A stretch of DNA of 64,000 bases from Piliocolobus tephrosceles (taxonomy: Eukaryota > Chordata > Mammalia > Primates > Cercopithecidae): contig NC_045443.1 of the NCBI RefSeq assembly GCF_002776525.5, forward strand, positions 37,782,567 to 37,846,566, read 5' to 3'. The notes below the pieces were generated by a model. That model made no database searches. It had not been told where the DNA came from and saw only the letters and a program-made list of their open reading frames with translations. Shown here piece after piece: positions 46,224 through 59,790 of the stretch. How positions within the stretch are numbered: position 1 is the first letter of the stretch; each line of letters starts with the position of its first letter. The translations under genes were made by a program, and so were the position numbers.

Positions 46224-49200
46224 CTCATTTGTAAGTGGGAATCATTTATTCTAAGGGATGATTTTTATGTTTACAAACATATTAGGAAAGCAGATAGCAC
46301 TACGATGCATAGTATTTTCTCAATAAAATTTATTTATTGTGCTATTAAATTTCCTTTAGAAAATTTCTTTACAAGAAAATATGGTCTCCTGTCTACTTTG
46401 TAGTGGATTACCCATTTAGCAATACATTTCCAATTTTTATAAGCATAGAAGAAAGGTCATATAATTTTATGTAATTTTCAATCATCTTTTAAAAATCATT
46501 TTATGTATTTGATATAATTCAACAGAATTTCTCTGTTGTTTTGCCGTTTACTTGCTTTATTAAAATTGAATATGCATAAAATTGGACATTTACATTTTTC
46601 ATTTATATAAGAAAATAAAAATACTTTCTAAATGAGGGATGTTTGTTTTGTCATGTACCATTATATCAACTCTCTAAGAGATGCCAGCTTATGTTATGTG
46701 GGACAAAGACTGGTTCCCATTTGATGGAAAGGTTGGTCCCCAGCTTCATTATGCTGATTGAAAGACATGACATTATCCAATGCCACACATGCCCTTATCT
46801 GTCCAATTATTTAATATTAAGATCCCAGTGCACACTTGGGTGCATTCTTTGGATTCAGACAAGTGCATTATAAAATGGATGTTCCCAAATGAAAAATTAG
46901 AAGATGGATTTGTAATTCATTTTAACCAATTTAATTTTGACTATGGAAAAGAGATAACAAAAGTATCCTTTGAAATAATGTGTCATTGTAAGATATGCCC
47001 CCATAGCTAATAGCTCTGCAGGTGCAGTTGGTGAGCCCACATCCTAAAATGGTACATTCAGGTTTCTTTTAACAGCTTTGTTTATTAGCCAGATCAAGCC
47101 AGTCAAAGGAAGGAAAGAGAAAAAGGAATAAAACCAGAAACAACACTTTCATATTATGTATATAGCCTTGATTTCATGCCTAATGAAGGTCTGTTGTTCT
47201 TTCATTTAGTATTCTTTCTCATTCTTTCTTCTTTCTCTTTTTTACACATATTTGATAAAGGAGAATAATAGAAATAAGAAAATATTTTATAGCTGGTAAG
47301 GTACTATTTGATGTTAGTTGCTGTCATTAATAATTAAATAAAACTTTTTTAAAAGAAGCAAAGGGGATAGATGTTTAAGCCATCTGAAGACCTGAATTAA
47401 AGAGAGCAGCTTCTCCACATGTGAGCAGTGTAACCTGGGCAAGTTAATTAGTGTATTCAGGATTCATTTGCCTTTCCTATTAAGAGGGGATAATGCCAAT
47501 TCTCCATTAACCTACTTCAAAGTGCTGATCTGGGTATCCAGTTAGATGTAGTATATGAAAATAACTTCTAAGTTCTAGATGTGTCTGTTATTTAGCTGAG
47601 ATCATTAATTCATTCAGCAAACTTTTATATTTAACACACTGAAATATTCGTTAAAGATAAAAAGGAGAAACCAGGAGGGTAAGATGATGATTGGGGCTAT
47701 TGGAAGTTAATTGAGGATGAAGAAAAAAAAGGAGTGATCAAGGTGACAGTAGATTTGCAAATTATAATTTAGAAGAATCTATTGCCAAATACATTGTGTT
47801 TTGATGATTGAAAACAAGTTTAACATATATATTCAATGCTATTGTCCATATACTGAGGAAAGTAGAAAGTGTTCATTTTTTAACTTAATTTAAACAAATA
47901 GTCTGTAATTGGTTTGGATTCTTCATAAGGATTTTACTGTGGATAATTATAACTTTAATGTAAAGAATTCTTTTCTGCCCATCCAAACATTTTCCCCAAC
48001 TGACCCATTCTTAGATTATCATTTCTTTGTGCAATTAAAAACTCACTCTGCTTCACCTATTTAAATTTCTTGTTTGAAAACAAGGCCTATAACAATAAAC
48101 AAACCTACAGTTTCTATCGGATAAGACATAACTATCTGTGACCCTCCATCCTTTTAACCTACAATGGGAACATTATTTTAACATGGTAGATTATATTAGG
48201 GGTGTTAGCAATCTACTCCTCTATCAGAGCAAGTGCTCATAAGAGTTGCAAAGAACTATTCTCATTTTAATGTTAAAATATTATATAGTTCATTTGATTT
48301 TATTAATAGCTCTTTAGAATTATATACTTAAGTGCTTAAAGTACAATAAAAAAGAATGTATGTATAACTATAAAATTAAGGCAGGTGTTAGACTTCAATC
48401 CTTTTGGTTTTCCAGACTAGAGCACTGTTTACATAACCATGTTGAATCTTACATAACCATGAAATTTTGGGGCAAGTCAAAGAAAAAAGTTACATTCATG
48501 GTTAACGTTTCATCTGTAAAAATGACTGTATAAGTTAAAGTAATAATTAACAAGAATTAAAGTAGTCAATATGTTTTGAATCAAAAGCTTATCTTCATAT
48601 ACTTTATAATTTTTATAATTTAAGATTTGTCACAAGCTAATTTGTACATTGTTAAATAAAGCATCAAAGCCCAAAGAGATACTTATATGCAAATTACTTA
48701 AGCATTCAGATCTGAAAGGAAACTTGGCAGCATTAATTTCTTTTCGTGGGAAAGAATAGTCATGGCATTGGCTTGATTTTCTTTCAAATCTATGACTGAA
48801 ATACAGAAGCACTCTTATAAGCATCATAAGGGAATTACTATTAAACAGAAATTAAGACAAAAGGACAAGTTAAAGCACCTCACTATTTTTAAACTTTCAC
48901 AGTAAAATTATACATGTTGTTAATAAATGATTAATAATTCAATAATTTTTCTGAATAATAGTTTACATTCTTTTTAATGGTTTATTGTGTAAAGAATGTC
49001 TAGTTTGTTTTCTCTTAAGTGCACTGGAGTCTAAACTTAAGCTTCCTTGTGCTTAGGGTGATTTACTTCCCTGAAACAAATCACTCTTTGGCCAAGTCCC
49101 CATTTCTGCTGGGCTGAGTGCAAAGAGAGCACTTAACTCCTCTATTCTCAGATTCATGTTAAATATGTAGGTTATGTGTCAATTCCACTTGTGAAAAACT

Positions 49201-49320
49201 TTTTCTAATATGCTAAGGCTACAATTGAACATTCAAAGCTAATGAGAGAAATTAAGTCAATAATCCAAGTAAGATATAAAAACTCTGTATTAAGAGAAAC
49301 AGTTACTGTTCTGCGGGTGT
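46224..49320. other. Intronic sequence, no gene seen
   Basis: Contains one MIR-like stretch (47400-47545). Open frames at 46643-47010 (+) and 48630-48827 (-) have no support. Nothing else recognised. Confidence 0.5.
47400..47545 (-). mobile_element. MIR element, minus orientation
   Basis: agcagtgtaacctgggcaagttaattagtgtattcagg ... cctttcctattaagaggggataatgcc parallels minus-strand MIR, strongly diverged. Confidence 0.5.
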
Positions 49321-49321
49321 G

Positions 49322-49625
49322 TTTTTGTTTTTGTTTTTGTTTGAGACAGGGTCTAGCTCTGTCGCCCAGGCTGGAGTGCGGTAGCGCGATCTCAGTTCAC
49401 TGCAAGCTCTGCTTCCCAGGTTCACGCCATTCTCCTGCCTCAGCCTCCCGAGTAGCTGGGACTACAGGTGCCCGCCACCAAGCCCAGCTAATTTTGTTTT
49501 TGTATTTTTAGTAGAGATGGATTTCACTGTGTTAGCCAGGATGGTCTCAATCTCCTGACCTCGTGATCCACCCGCCTCGGCCTTCCCAAGTGCTGGATTA
49601 CAGGCATCAGCCGCCATGCCTGGCC
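49322..49625 (-). mobile_element. Full-length AluY/S-like element, minus orientation
   Basis: (tttttg)n, then gagacagggtctagctctgtcgcccagg, gcgatctcagttcactgcaagctctgc, cgagtagctgggactacagg, and ends catgcctggcc. CpG-rich relative to its surroundings, so of moderate age. Confidence 0.92.
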
Positions 49626-50236
49626 TCTTCTGTGCTTTTGTTTATGTCCCATTTTCCGCGGATTGAACTCAATAGATCTTTGAAGACCAAATCAATCTTG
49701 AAAATATATCATAAAGTGCTTAAAAAATATATGATAAAATGGAAATAGATAATCTAATTTAAACATACTCCATTTTTAGGTCTGTTCCAAATAAAAAGAC
49801 TAATATTAATTATAATGAAAAGCATTTCAGTAAAATGCTTTAACAAATAATGCTTGTCCTAAGGAAGGCAATATTTGATTCGACAAATTGCAGTATAATA
49901 TTTGAGTTATTTTTGAAATTATTTGCCCATGACTACTATACTTGTACTTAAACACCCTTATTGTTTGATTATAAGACAACATACTTTTTGTTTTCCTATA
50001 GCATGAAAAGTTTTAACTTCAGAATATGAGTTATAGTGGTAAAAGAGTTCCTAGAAGTTATTTTAATATTCCAGCTCTTAATATATATTCTATCTAAAGC
50101 GCTATAAATTATTTATTTTTTAACCCTGTGTATTCAGTTTCATTTTCTAACAGCCATGTGATGACACTTGAATAGTAAAATAAAATAGCTCAAACTTCAC
50201 ATTATTAATAATTTCTCTATGGGTAAACAAAATAAT
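49626..50236. other. Intronic sequence, no gene seen
   Basis: AT-rich, no recognised repeat before the outer L1 begins. Confidence 0.5.
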
Positions 50237-53200
50237 CATATAGTTTTCTTTTTTTTTTGTTTCTTTACGTTTTATTTTAAGTTAAGAGGTACATGTGCAG
50301 GTTTGTTATATAAGATAAACTTCTGTCATGGGGGTTAGTTGTACAGATTATTTTGTTAACTAGGTATTAAGCATAGTACCCATTAGTTGTTTTTCCTGAT
50401 TCTCTCCCTCCTTCTACCCTCCACTCTTCAATAGGCCCCAGTGTGTGTTGTTCCCCTCTATGTGTCTATGTGTTCTCATCATTTAGCCCCCACTTATAAG
50501 TGAGAACATGCAGTATTTGGTTTTCTGTTCTTGCACTAATTTGCTAAGGATAATGACTTCCTGTTCCATCCGTGTTCCTGCAAAGTACATGGTCTTGTTC
50601 TTTTTTATGGCTGCATAGTATTCCATGGTGTATATGTACCACATTTTCTTTATGCAGTCTATCACTGAGGGGCATTTAGGTTGATTCCATGTAATTGCTA
50701 TTGTGAAAAATGCTGCAATGAATACCATGCATGGGTCTTTATAATACAACAATTTGCATTCCTTTGGGTATATACTCAGTAATGGGAATGCTAGGTCGAA
50801 TGGTATTTCTGTTTTTAGGTCTTTGATGAATTGACACACTGTTTTCTACAATAGCGTGAAAGTGTTCCCTTTTTCTCCACAACTTTGCAAGCATCTGTTA
50901 TTTTTTGACTTTTTAATAATATCCATTCTGACTAATGTGAGATGGTATCCCATTATGGTTTTGATTTGTCTTTCTCTAATGATCATTATGTGAAGTTTTC
51001 TCATATGATTGTTGGCCAGATGTGTGTCTTCTTTTGAAAAATGTCTGTTCATGACCTTTGCCCACTTTTTAATGGGATTGTTTTATTCTTGTAAATTTGT
51101 TTAAGTTCCTTATAGCTGCTGGATATTAGATTTTTGTCAGATGCATAGTTTGCAAAAAATTTTTTCCCTTTCCATAGGTTGTCTGTTCACTCTGTTGTAG
51201 TTTCCTTTGCTGTGCAGAAGCTCTTTAGTTTAATTAGGTCCAATTTGTCAATTTTTGCTATTGTTACAATTGCTTTTGGCATCTTCGTCATGAAATCTTT
51301 GCCCATTCCTATGTCCTGAATGGTATTGCCTAAGTTGTCCTCCAGAGTTTTTATAGTTTGAGGTTTTATATTTATATCTTTAATCCATCTTGAATTCATT
51401 TTCATATAAGGTATAAGGAAGGAGTCCAATTTCAACCTTCTGCATATGGCTTGCCAGTTATTCCACCACCATTTACTGAATATGGCGTCCTATCCCCACT
51501 GCTTGTTTTTGTCCCCTTTGTAAAAAATCAGATAGTTGTAAGTATGCGGTCTTATTTCTGGGTTTTCTATTATGTTTCATTGGTCTATGTGTCTGTTTTT
51601 GAATATCAGTACCATGTTGTTTTGGTTACTGTAGCCCTGTAGAATAGTTTAAAATCAGGTAGTTGGATGCTTCCAGCTTTGTTCTTTTTACTTAGGGAGT
51701 TGCTTTGGTTATTTGGGCTCTCTCTCTCTCTTTTTTTTTTTTTTTGGTTCCATGTGAATTTTAAAAGTCTTTCCTAGTTCTGTGAAGAATTTCAATGGTA
51801 ATTTAATAGGAATAGCATTGAATCTATAAATTGCTTTGGGCAGGATGGCCATTTTTATGATATTGATGCTTTCTACCCATGAGCATGGAATGCTTTTCCA
51901 TTTGTATCATCTCTGATTTCTCTGAGCAGTGGTTTATAGTTCTCCTTGTAGAGATCTTCATCTCCCTAGTTGTCTGCATTCCTAGGTATTTTATTCTTTT
52001 TGTGGCAATTATAAATTGAATTGCATTCCTCATTTGGCTCTTGGCATGACTGTTATTGGTGTACAGGAATGCTAGAGATTTTCCCTCATTGATTTGGTAT
52101 CTTGAGATTTGCTGAAGTTGTTTATCAGCTTAAGAAGCTTTTGGGCCAAGACCATAGGGTTTTCTAGATATAGGATCATGTCATCTGCAAACTGATGTGG
52201 CTTGACATCCTCTCTTCCTATTTGTATGTCCTTTATTTCTTTCTCTTGCCTGATTACCCTGGCTAGGACTTCCAATACTGTGTTAACTAGGAGAGGTGAG
52301 AGATGGTATCTTTGCCTTGTGCCAGTTTTCAAGGTGTATGATTCCAGCTTTTGCCCATTCAGTATGATGTTGGCTCTGGGTTTGTCATAGGTACTGCTAT
52401 TATTTTGAGGTATGTTCCTTCAATACCTAGTATATTGACAGTTTTTACATGAAGTGGTGTTGAAATTTATCAAAAGCTTTTTCTGTGTCTATTGATTTAA
52501 TCATGTGGTTTCTGTCTGTTTTTCTGTTTATGTGATGAACCACATTTGTGGATTTGCATATGTTAAACAAGCCTTGCATCCCAGGGATAAAGTCTACTTG
52601 ATTGCGAGGGATGAGCTTTTTGATGTGCTGCTGGATTTGGTTTGCCAGTTATTTTGTTGAAGATTTTTTCATTGATGTTCATCAAGGACACTGGCCTGAA
52701 GGTTTCTTTTTTGGTGTATTTCTGTCAGGTTTTGGTATCAGGATGATGCTCAACTTATAGAATAAGTTAAGGAGGAGTTCCTCCTCCTTAATTTTTTAGA
52801 ATAGTTTCAGCAGGAATGGTACTAGCTCTTCTTTGTAATCCATCTGGTGCTGGGCTTGGGCTTTTGTTTTTTTTTTTTTTTTTTTGGTTAGTTGGCTATT
52901 TATTACTAACTCAATTTTAGAGTTCATTATTGGTGTGTTCAGGGGTACAATTTCTTGCTTGTTTAGTCTTGGAAGAGTATATGTATCCAGGAATTTATCC
53001 GCTTCTTCAAGATTTTCTAGTTTGTGTGTATAGAGGTGTTCATAATAGCTCTGGTCGTTTCTTATATTTCTATGGGGTAAGTGGTAACATCCCTCCTTGT
53101 CATTTCTGATAAGAGTTTATTTAAATCCTCTCTCTTTTATTATTCATTAGTCTAGTTAGCAGTCTATTTTATTTTTTCCAAAGCACCAGTTCCTAGATTT

Positions 53201-53842
53201 GTTAATCTTTTGAATGAACTTTTGTGTCTCAAACTTCTTCAGTTGAGCTATGACTTTGGTTACTTCTTGTCTTCTGCTAGCTTTGGGATTTGTTTGCTCT
53301 TGGTTCTCTAGTTCTTTTAGTTGTGATTTTAGGTTGTTAACTTGAGATCTAACTTTTTGGTTGGGCATTTAGTGCTATGAATGTTCCTCTTAACCCTGCC
53401 TTAGCTGTGTCCCAGAGATTCTGGTATGTTGTATCTCTGTTCTCATTAGTTTCAAGTACCTTCTTGATTTCTGCTTTAATTTTATTATTTACCCAAATAT
53501 CTTTCAGGAGCAGTTATTCAATTTTCATGTGATTGTATGGTTTTGAATGAATTTCATTATTGATTTCTAATTTGATTTTGCTGTGGTCTAAGAGATTGTT
53601 TCTTTATTATTATTGTTATTATTATACTTTAAGTTCTAGGGTACATGTGCATAACGTGCAGGTTTGTTACATATGTATACTTGTGCCATGTTGGTGTGCT
53701 GCACCCATCACTCGTCAGCACCCATCAACTCGTCATTTACATGAAGTATAACTCCCAATGCAATCCCTCCTCCCTCCCCCCGCCCCCTGGATAGGCTCTT
53801 GTGTGTGATGTTCCCCTTCCCGAGTCCAAGTGATCTCATTGT

Positions 53843-56800
53843 TCAGTTCCCACCTATGAGTGAGAATGTGCGGTGTTTGATTTTTTGTTCTTGTGATAGT
53901 TTGCTGAGAATGATGGTTTCCAGCTGCATCCATGTCCCTACAAAGGACACAAACTCATCCTTTTTTTATGGCTGCATAGTATTCCATGGTGTATATGTGC
54001 CACATTTTCTTGATCCCGTCTGTCACTGACGGACATTTGGGTTGACTCCAAGTCTTTGCTATTGTGAATAGTGCCACAATAAACATACGTGTGCATGTGT
54101 CTTTATAGCAGCATGATTTATAATCCTTTGGGTATATACCCAGTAATGGGATGGCTGGGTCATATGATACTTCTCGTTCTAGATCCTTGAGGAATCGCCA
54201 TACTGTTTTCCATAAAGGTTGAACTAGTTTACAATCCCACCAACAGTGTAAAAGTGTTCCTATTTCTCCACATCCTCTCTAGCACCTGTTATTTCCTGAC
54301 TTTCTAATGATTGCCATTCTAACTGGTGTGAGATGGTATCTGATTGTGGTTTTGATTTGCATTTCTCTGATGGCCAGTGATGATGAGCATTTTTTCATGT
54401 GTCTGTTGGCTGTATGAATGTCTTCTTTTGAGAAATGTCTGTTCATATCCTTTGCCCACTTTTTGATGGGGTTGTTTGTTTGTTTTCTTGTACATTTGTT
54501 TGAGTTCTTTGTAGGTTCTGGGTATTAGCCCTTTGTCAGATAAGTAGATTGCAATAATTTTCTCGCATTCTGTAGGTTGCCTGTTCATTCTGATGGTAGT
54601 TTCTTTTGCTGTGCAGAAGCTCTCTAGTTTAATTAGATCCCATTTGTCAATTTTGGCTTTTGTTGCCGTTGCTTTTGGTGTTTTAGACATGAAGTCCTTG
54701 CCCATGCCTGTGTCCTGAATAGTATTATGTAGGTTTTCTTCTAGGGTTTTTATGGTATTAGGTCTAACGTTTAAGTCTCTAATCCATCTTGAATTAATTT
54801 TTGTATAAGGAGTAAGGAAAGGATCCAGTTTCAGCTTTCTACTTATGGCTAGCCAATTTCCCCAGCACTATTTATTAAAGAGAATCCTTTCCCCATTTCT
54901 TGTTTTTCTCAGGTTTGTCAAAGATCAGATGGCTGTAGATGTGTGGTATTATTTCTGAGGACTCTGTTCCATTCCCTTGGTCTATATCTCTGTTTTAGTA
55001 CCAGTACCATGCTGTTTTGGTTACCGTAGGCTTGTAGTATAGTTTGAAGTCAGGTAGTGTGATGCCTCCAGCTTTGTTCTTTTGGCTTGGGATTGTCTTG
55101 GCAATGCGGGCTCTTTTTTGGTTCCATATGAACTTTAAAGCAGTTTTTTCCAATTCTGTGAAAAACTCATTGGTAGCTTGATGGGGATGGCATTGAATCT
55201 CTAAATTACCTTGGGCAGTATTGCGATTGTCACAATATTGATTCTTTCTATCCATGAGCATGGTCTGTTCTTCCGTTTGTTTGTGTCCTCTTTTATTTCA
55301 CTGAGCAGTGGTTTGTGGTTCTCCTTGAAGAGGTCCTTTACATCCCTTGTAAGTTGGATTCCTAGGTATATTATTCTCTTTGAAGCAATTGTGAATGGAA
55401 GTTCATTCATGATTTGGCTCTCTGTTTGTCTTTTACTGGTGTATAAGAATGCTTGTGATTATTGCATATTAATTTTGTATCCTGAGACGTTGCTGAAGTT
55501 GCTTATGAGCTTAAGGAGATTGTGGGCTGAGACAACGAGGTTTTCTAAATATCATGTCATCTGCAACCAGGGACAATTCGACTTCTTCTTTTCCTAACTG
55601 AATATCCTTTATTTCTTTCCCTTGCCTGATTGCCCTAGTCAGAACTTCTAACACTATGTTGAATAGGAGTGGTGAGAGAGGACATCCCTGTCTTGTGCCA
55701 GTTTTCAAAGGGAATTTTTCCAGTTTTTGCCCATTCAGTATGATATTGGCTGTGGGTTTGTCATAAATAGCTCTTATTATTTTGAGATATGTTCCATCAA
55801 TACCGAATTTATTGAGCGTTTTTAGCATGAAGGGCTGTTGAATTTTTTCAAAGGCCTTTTCTGCATGTATTGAGATAATCATGTGGTTTTTGTCTTTGGA
55901 TCTGTTTATATGCTGGATTACGTTTATTGATTCATGAATGTTGAACCAGCCTTGCATCCCAGGGATGAAGCCCACTTGATCATGGTGGATAAGCTTTTTG
56001 ATGTGCTGCTGAATCCGGTTTGTCAGTATTTTATTGAGGATTTTTGCATCGATGTTCATCAGGGATATTGGTCTAAAATTCTCTTTTTTTGTTGTGTCTC
56101 TGCCAGGCTTTGGTATCAGGATGATGTTGGCCTCATAAAATGAGTTAGGGAGGATTCCCTCTTTTTCTATTGATTGGAATAGTTTCAGAAGGAATGGTAC
56201 TAGCTCCTCCTTGTACCTCTGGTAGAATTCAGCTGTGAATCCGTCTGGTCCTGGACTTTTTATGGTTGGTAGGCTATTAATTATCACCTCAATTCCAGAG
56301 CCTATTACTGGTCTACTCAGCCATTAAAATTCTTCCTGGTTTAGTCTTGGGAGGATGTATGTGTCCAGGAATTTATCCATTTCTTCTAGATTTTCTAGTT
56401 TATTTGCGTAGAGATGTTTATAGTATATTCTCTGATGGTAGTTTGTATTTCTGTGGGCTCGGTGGTGATATCCCCTTTATCACTTTTTATTGCATCTATT
56501 TGATTCTTCTCTCTTTTCTTCTTTATTAGTCTTGCTAGCGGTCTGTCAATTTTGTTGATCTTTTCAAAAAACCAACTCCTGGATTCATTGATTTTTTGGA
56601 GGGTTTTGGTGTCTCTATCTCCTTCAGTTCTGCTCTGTTCTTAGTTATTTCTTGCCTTCTACTAGCTTTTGAATGTGTTTGCTCTTGCTTCTCTAGTTCT
56701 TTTAATTGTGATGTTAGAGTGTCAATTTTAGATCTTTTCAGCTTTCTCTTGTGGGCATTTAGTGCTATAAATTTCCCTCTACACACTGCTTTAAATGTGT

Positions 56801-57665
56801 CCCAGAGATTCTGGTATGTTGTATCTTTGTTCTGATTGGTTTCAAAGAACATCTTTATTTCTGCCTTCATTTTGTTATGTACCCAGTAGTCATTCAGGAG
56901 GAGGTTATTCAGTTTCCATGTAGTTGAGCGGTTTTGATTGAGTTTCTTAGTCCTGAGTTCTAGTTTGATTGCACTGTGGTTTGAGAGACAGTTTGTTATA
57001 ATTTCTGTTCTTTTACATTTGCTGAGGAGTGCTTTACTTCCAATTATGTGGTCAATTTTGGAATAAGTGTGATGTGGTGCTGAGAAAAATGTATATTCTG
57101 TTGATTTGGGATGGAGAGTTCTGTAGATGTCTATTAGGTCTGCTTGCTGCAGAGATGAGTTTGATTCCTGGATATCCTTGTTAACTTTCTGTCTCGTTGA
57201 TCTGTCTAATGTTGACAGTGGGGTGTTGAAGTCTCCCATTATTATTGTATGGGAGTCTAAGTCTCTTTGTAAGTCTCTAAGGACTTGCTTTATTAATCTG
57301 GGTGCTCCTGTATTGGGTGCATATATATTTAAGATAGTTAGCTCTTCCTGTTGAATTGATCCCTTTACCATTATGTAATGGCCTTCTTTGTCTCTTTTGA
57401 TCTTTGATGGTTTAAAGTCTGTTTCATCAGGGACTAGTATTGCAACCCCTGCTATTTTTTGTTCTCCATTTGCTTGGTAGATCTTCCTCCATCCATTTAT
57501 TTTGAGCCTATGTATGTCTCCGCATGTGAGATGGGTCTCCTGAATACAGCAGACTGATGGGTCTTGACTCTTTATCCAGTTTGCCAGTCTGTGTCTTTTA
57601 ATTGGAGCATTTAGTCCATTTACATTTAAGGTTAATATTGTTATGTGTGAACTTGATCCTGCCAT
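53843..57665 (-). pseudogene. L1 ORF2 (endonuclease-reverse transcriptase), decayed
   Basis: The first 376 codons (57665 down to 56535) stay open and contain the APE-type endonuclease: N14, E43, Y115, D145, N147, D205 and H230 are in place. The usual S-D-H motif reads S-N-H, with Asn at 229 replacing a conserved Asp. After a frame break the reverse transcriptase stretch (56287-55511) reads S-I-H-A-E-K-A-F where the motif A aspartate is expected, and V-A-D-D-M at motif C. Further fragments continue to 54319. ORF2 normally has about 1275 codons and copies the L1 RNA at the target site. This one should be inactive. Confidence 0.93.
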
Positions 57666-57724
57666 TATGATATTAACTGGTTATTTTGCTCGTTGATGCA
57701 GTTTCTTCCTAGCCTCGATGTTCT

Positions 57725-58743
57725 TTACATTTTGGCATGTTTTTGCAATGGCTGGTACGGGTTGTTCCTTTCCATGTTTAGTTCTTCCTTCAGGATCTCT
57801 TGTAGAGCAGGCCTGCTGGTGACAAAAATCTCTACGCATTTGCTTGTCTGTAAAGGATTTTATTTCTCCTTCACTTATGAAACTTAGTTTGGCTGCATAT
57901 GAAATTCTGGGTTGAAAATTCTTTTCTTTAAGAATGTTGAATATTGGCCCCCACTCTCTTCTGGCTTGTAGAGTTTCTGCTGGGAGATCTGCTGTCAGTC
58001 TGATGGGCTTCCCTTTGTGGGTAACCCGACCTTTCTCTCTGGCTGCCCTTAAGATTTTTTCCTTCATTTCAACTTTGGTGAATCTGGCAATTATGTGTCT
58101 TGGAGTTGCTCTTCTCGAGGAGTATCTTTGTGGTGTTTTCTGTATTTCCTGAATTTGAATGTTGGTCTGCCCTACTAGGTTGGGGAAGTTCTCCTGGATG
58201 ATATCCTGAAGAGTGTTTTCCAACTTGGTTCCATTTTCCCCCTCACTTTCAGGCACCCGAATCAGACATAGATTTGGTCTTTTTACATAATCCCATACTT
58301 CTTGCAGGCTTTGTTCATTTCTTTTTCTTCTTTTTTCTTTACATTTCTCCTCTCGCTTCATTTCATTCATTTGATCCTCAATCGCTCATACTCTTTTTTC
58401 CAGTTGATCAAGTCAGTTACTGAAGCTTGTGCCTTTGTCACGTATTTCTTGTGTCATGGTTTTCATCTCTGTCAGTTCATTTATGGCCTTCTCTGCATTT
58501 ATTATTCTAGTAATCAATTCTTCCACTCTTTTTACAAGATTTTTAGTTTCTTTGCGCTGGGTAAGTAATTCCTCCTTTAGCTCTGAGAAGTTTGATGGAC
58601 TGAAGCCTTCTTCTCTCATCTCATCAAAGTCACTCCCCGTCCAGCTTTGATCCATTGCTGGCGATGAGCTGCGTTCCTTTGCAGAGGGAGATGCACTCTT
58701 ATTTTTTTGAATTTCCAGCTTTTCTGCCCTGCTTTTTCCCCAT
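57725..58743 (-). pseudogene. L1 ORF1 (RNA-binding chaperone), decayed
   Basis: The start ATG at 58743-58741 begins M-G-K-K-Q, as in primate L1 ORF1, but codon 15 is a TAA. An 80-codon frame then covers the coiled-coil region (58655-58413), and a 229-codon frame (58370-57681) covers the RRM and C-terminal domain (for example KRPNLCLIRVPES and RRATPRHIIARF). The overall length of 1019 bases is two more than the usual 1017, consistent with small indels. ORF1 trimers normally coat L1 RNA. This copy cannot make a full protein. Confidence 0.92.
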
Positions 58744-59790
58744 CTTTGTGGTTTTATCTGCCTCTGGTCTTTGATGACGGTGACGTACTGATGGGGTTTT
58801 GGTGTGGGTGTCCTTCCTGTTTGTTAGTTTTCCTTCTAACCGTCAGGACCCTCAGCTGTATGTCTGTTGAAGTTTGCTTGAGGTCCACTCCAGACCCTGT
58901 TTGCCTGGGTATCAGCAGCAGAGGCTGCAGAAGATAGAATATTGCTGAACAGCAAGTGTACCTGTCTGATTCTTGCTTTGGAAGCTTCCTCTCAGGGGTG
59001 TACTCCACCGTGTGAAGTGTAGGGTGTTGGTCTGCCCCTAATGAGGGATGTCTCCCAGTTAGGCTACTCGGGGTCAGGGACCCACTTGAGCAGGCAGCCT
59101 GTCCGTTCTCAGATCTAACCTGTGTGTTGGGAGATGCACTGCTCTCTTCAAAGCTGTCAGACAGAGTCGTTTGCATCTGCAGAGGTTTCTGCTGCTTTTT
59201 TTTTGCTGTTGTTGTTGTTTAGCTGTGCCCTTTCCCCAGAGGTGGAGTCTACAGAGACAGGCAGGCCTCCTTGAGCTGCTATGAGCTCCACCCAGTTCGA
59301 GCTTCCCAGCAGCTTTGTTTACCTACTTAAGCCTCAGCAATGGTGGGCGCCCCTCCCCCAGCCTCGCTGCTGCCTTGCTGTTAGATCACAGACTGCTGTG
59401 CTAGCAGTGAGGGAGGCTCTGTGGTCGTGGGACCCTCCCCACCAGGTGTGGGATATAATCTCCTGGAGTGCCCGTTTGCTAAGACCCTTGGTAAAGCACA
59501 GTATTGGGGTGGGAGTTACCCGATTTTCCAGGTGTTGTGTGTCTCAGTTCCTCTGGCTACGAAAGGGATTCCCTTCCCCCTTGCGCTTCCCAGGTGAGGC
59601 GATGCCTCGCCCTGCTTCAGCTCTTGCTGGTCGGGCTGCAGCAGCTGACCAGCACCGATTGTCCAGCACTCCCTAGTGAGATGAACCCGGTACCTCAGTT
59701 GAAAATGCAGAAATCACCTGTCTTCTGTGTCGCTCACACTGGGAACTGGAGACTGGAGCTGTTCCTCTTCGGCCATCTTGCTCTGCCCCT
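58744..59790 (-). promoter_or_regulatory. L1 5' UTR promoter region with YY1 site
   Basis: A complete L1 5' UTR of about 1047 bases. The plus strand at 59771-59780 reads ggccatcttg, the reverse of the YY1 site CAAGATGGCC found near the start of primate L1s, about 10 bases in from the element's end. Human L1 5' UTRs also carry an antisense promoter. Here such activity would point along the plus strand, the direction of CNTN1 transcription. Activity in this copy is unknown. Confidence 0.75.

Larger units (their letters stand above)
53605..59790 (-). mobile_element. Inner full-length L1 (L1PA-like), minus orientation, inserted into the outer L1
   Basis: About 6.19 kb, from an (ATT)n-type tail at 53605-53626 to the 5' end at 59790. 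Flanked by the 13-base duplication gagattgtttctt (53592-53604 and 59791-59803), which lies in outer L1 sequence. Contains a 3' UTR (to about 53842), ORF2 (53843-57665), ORF1 (57725-58743) and a 1.05 kb 5' UTR (58744-59790). Both reading frames are broken, so the copy is not autonomous. Confidence 0.95.
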
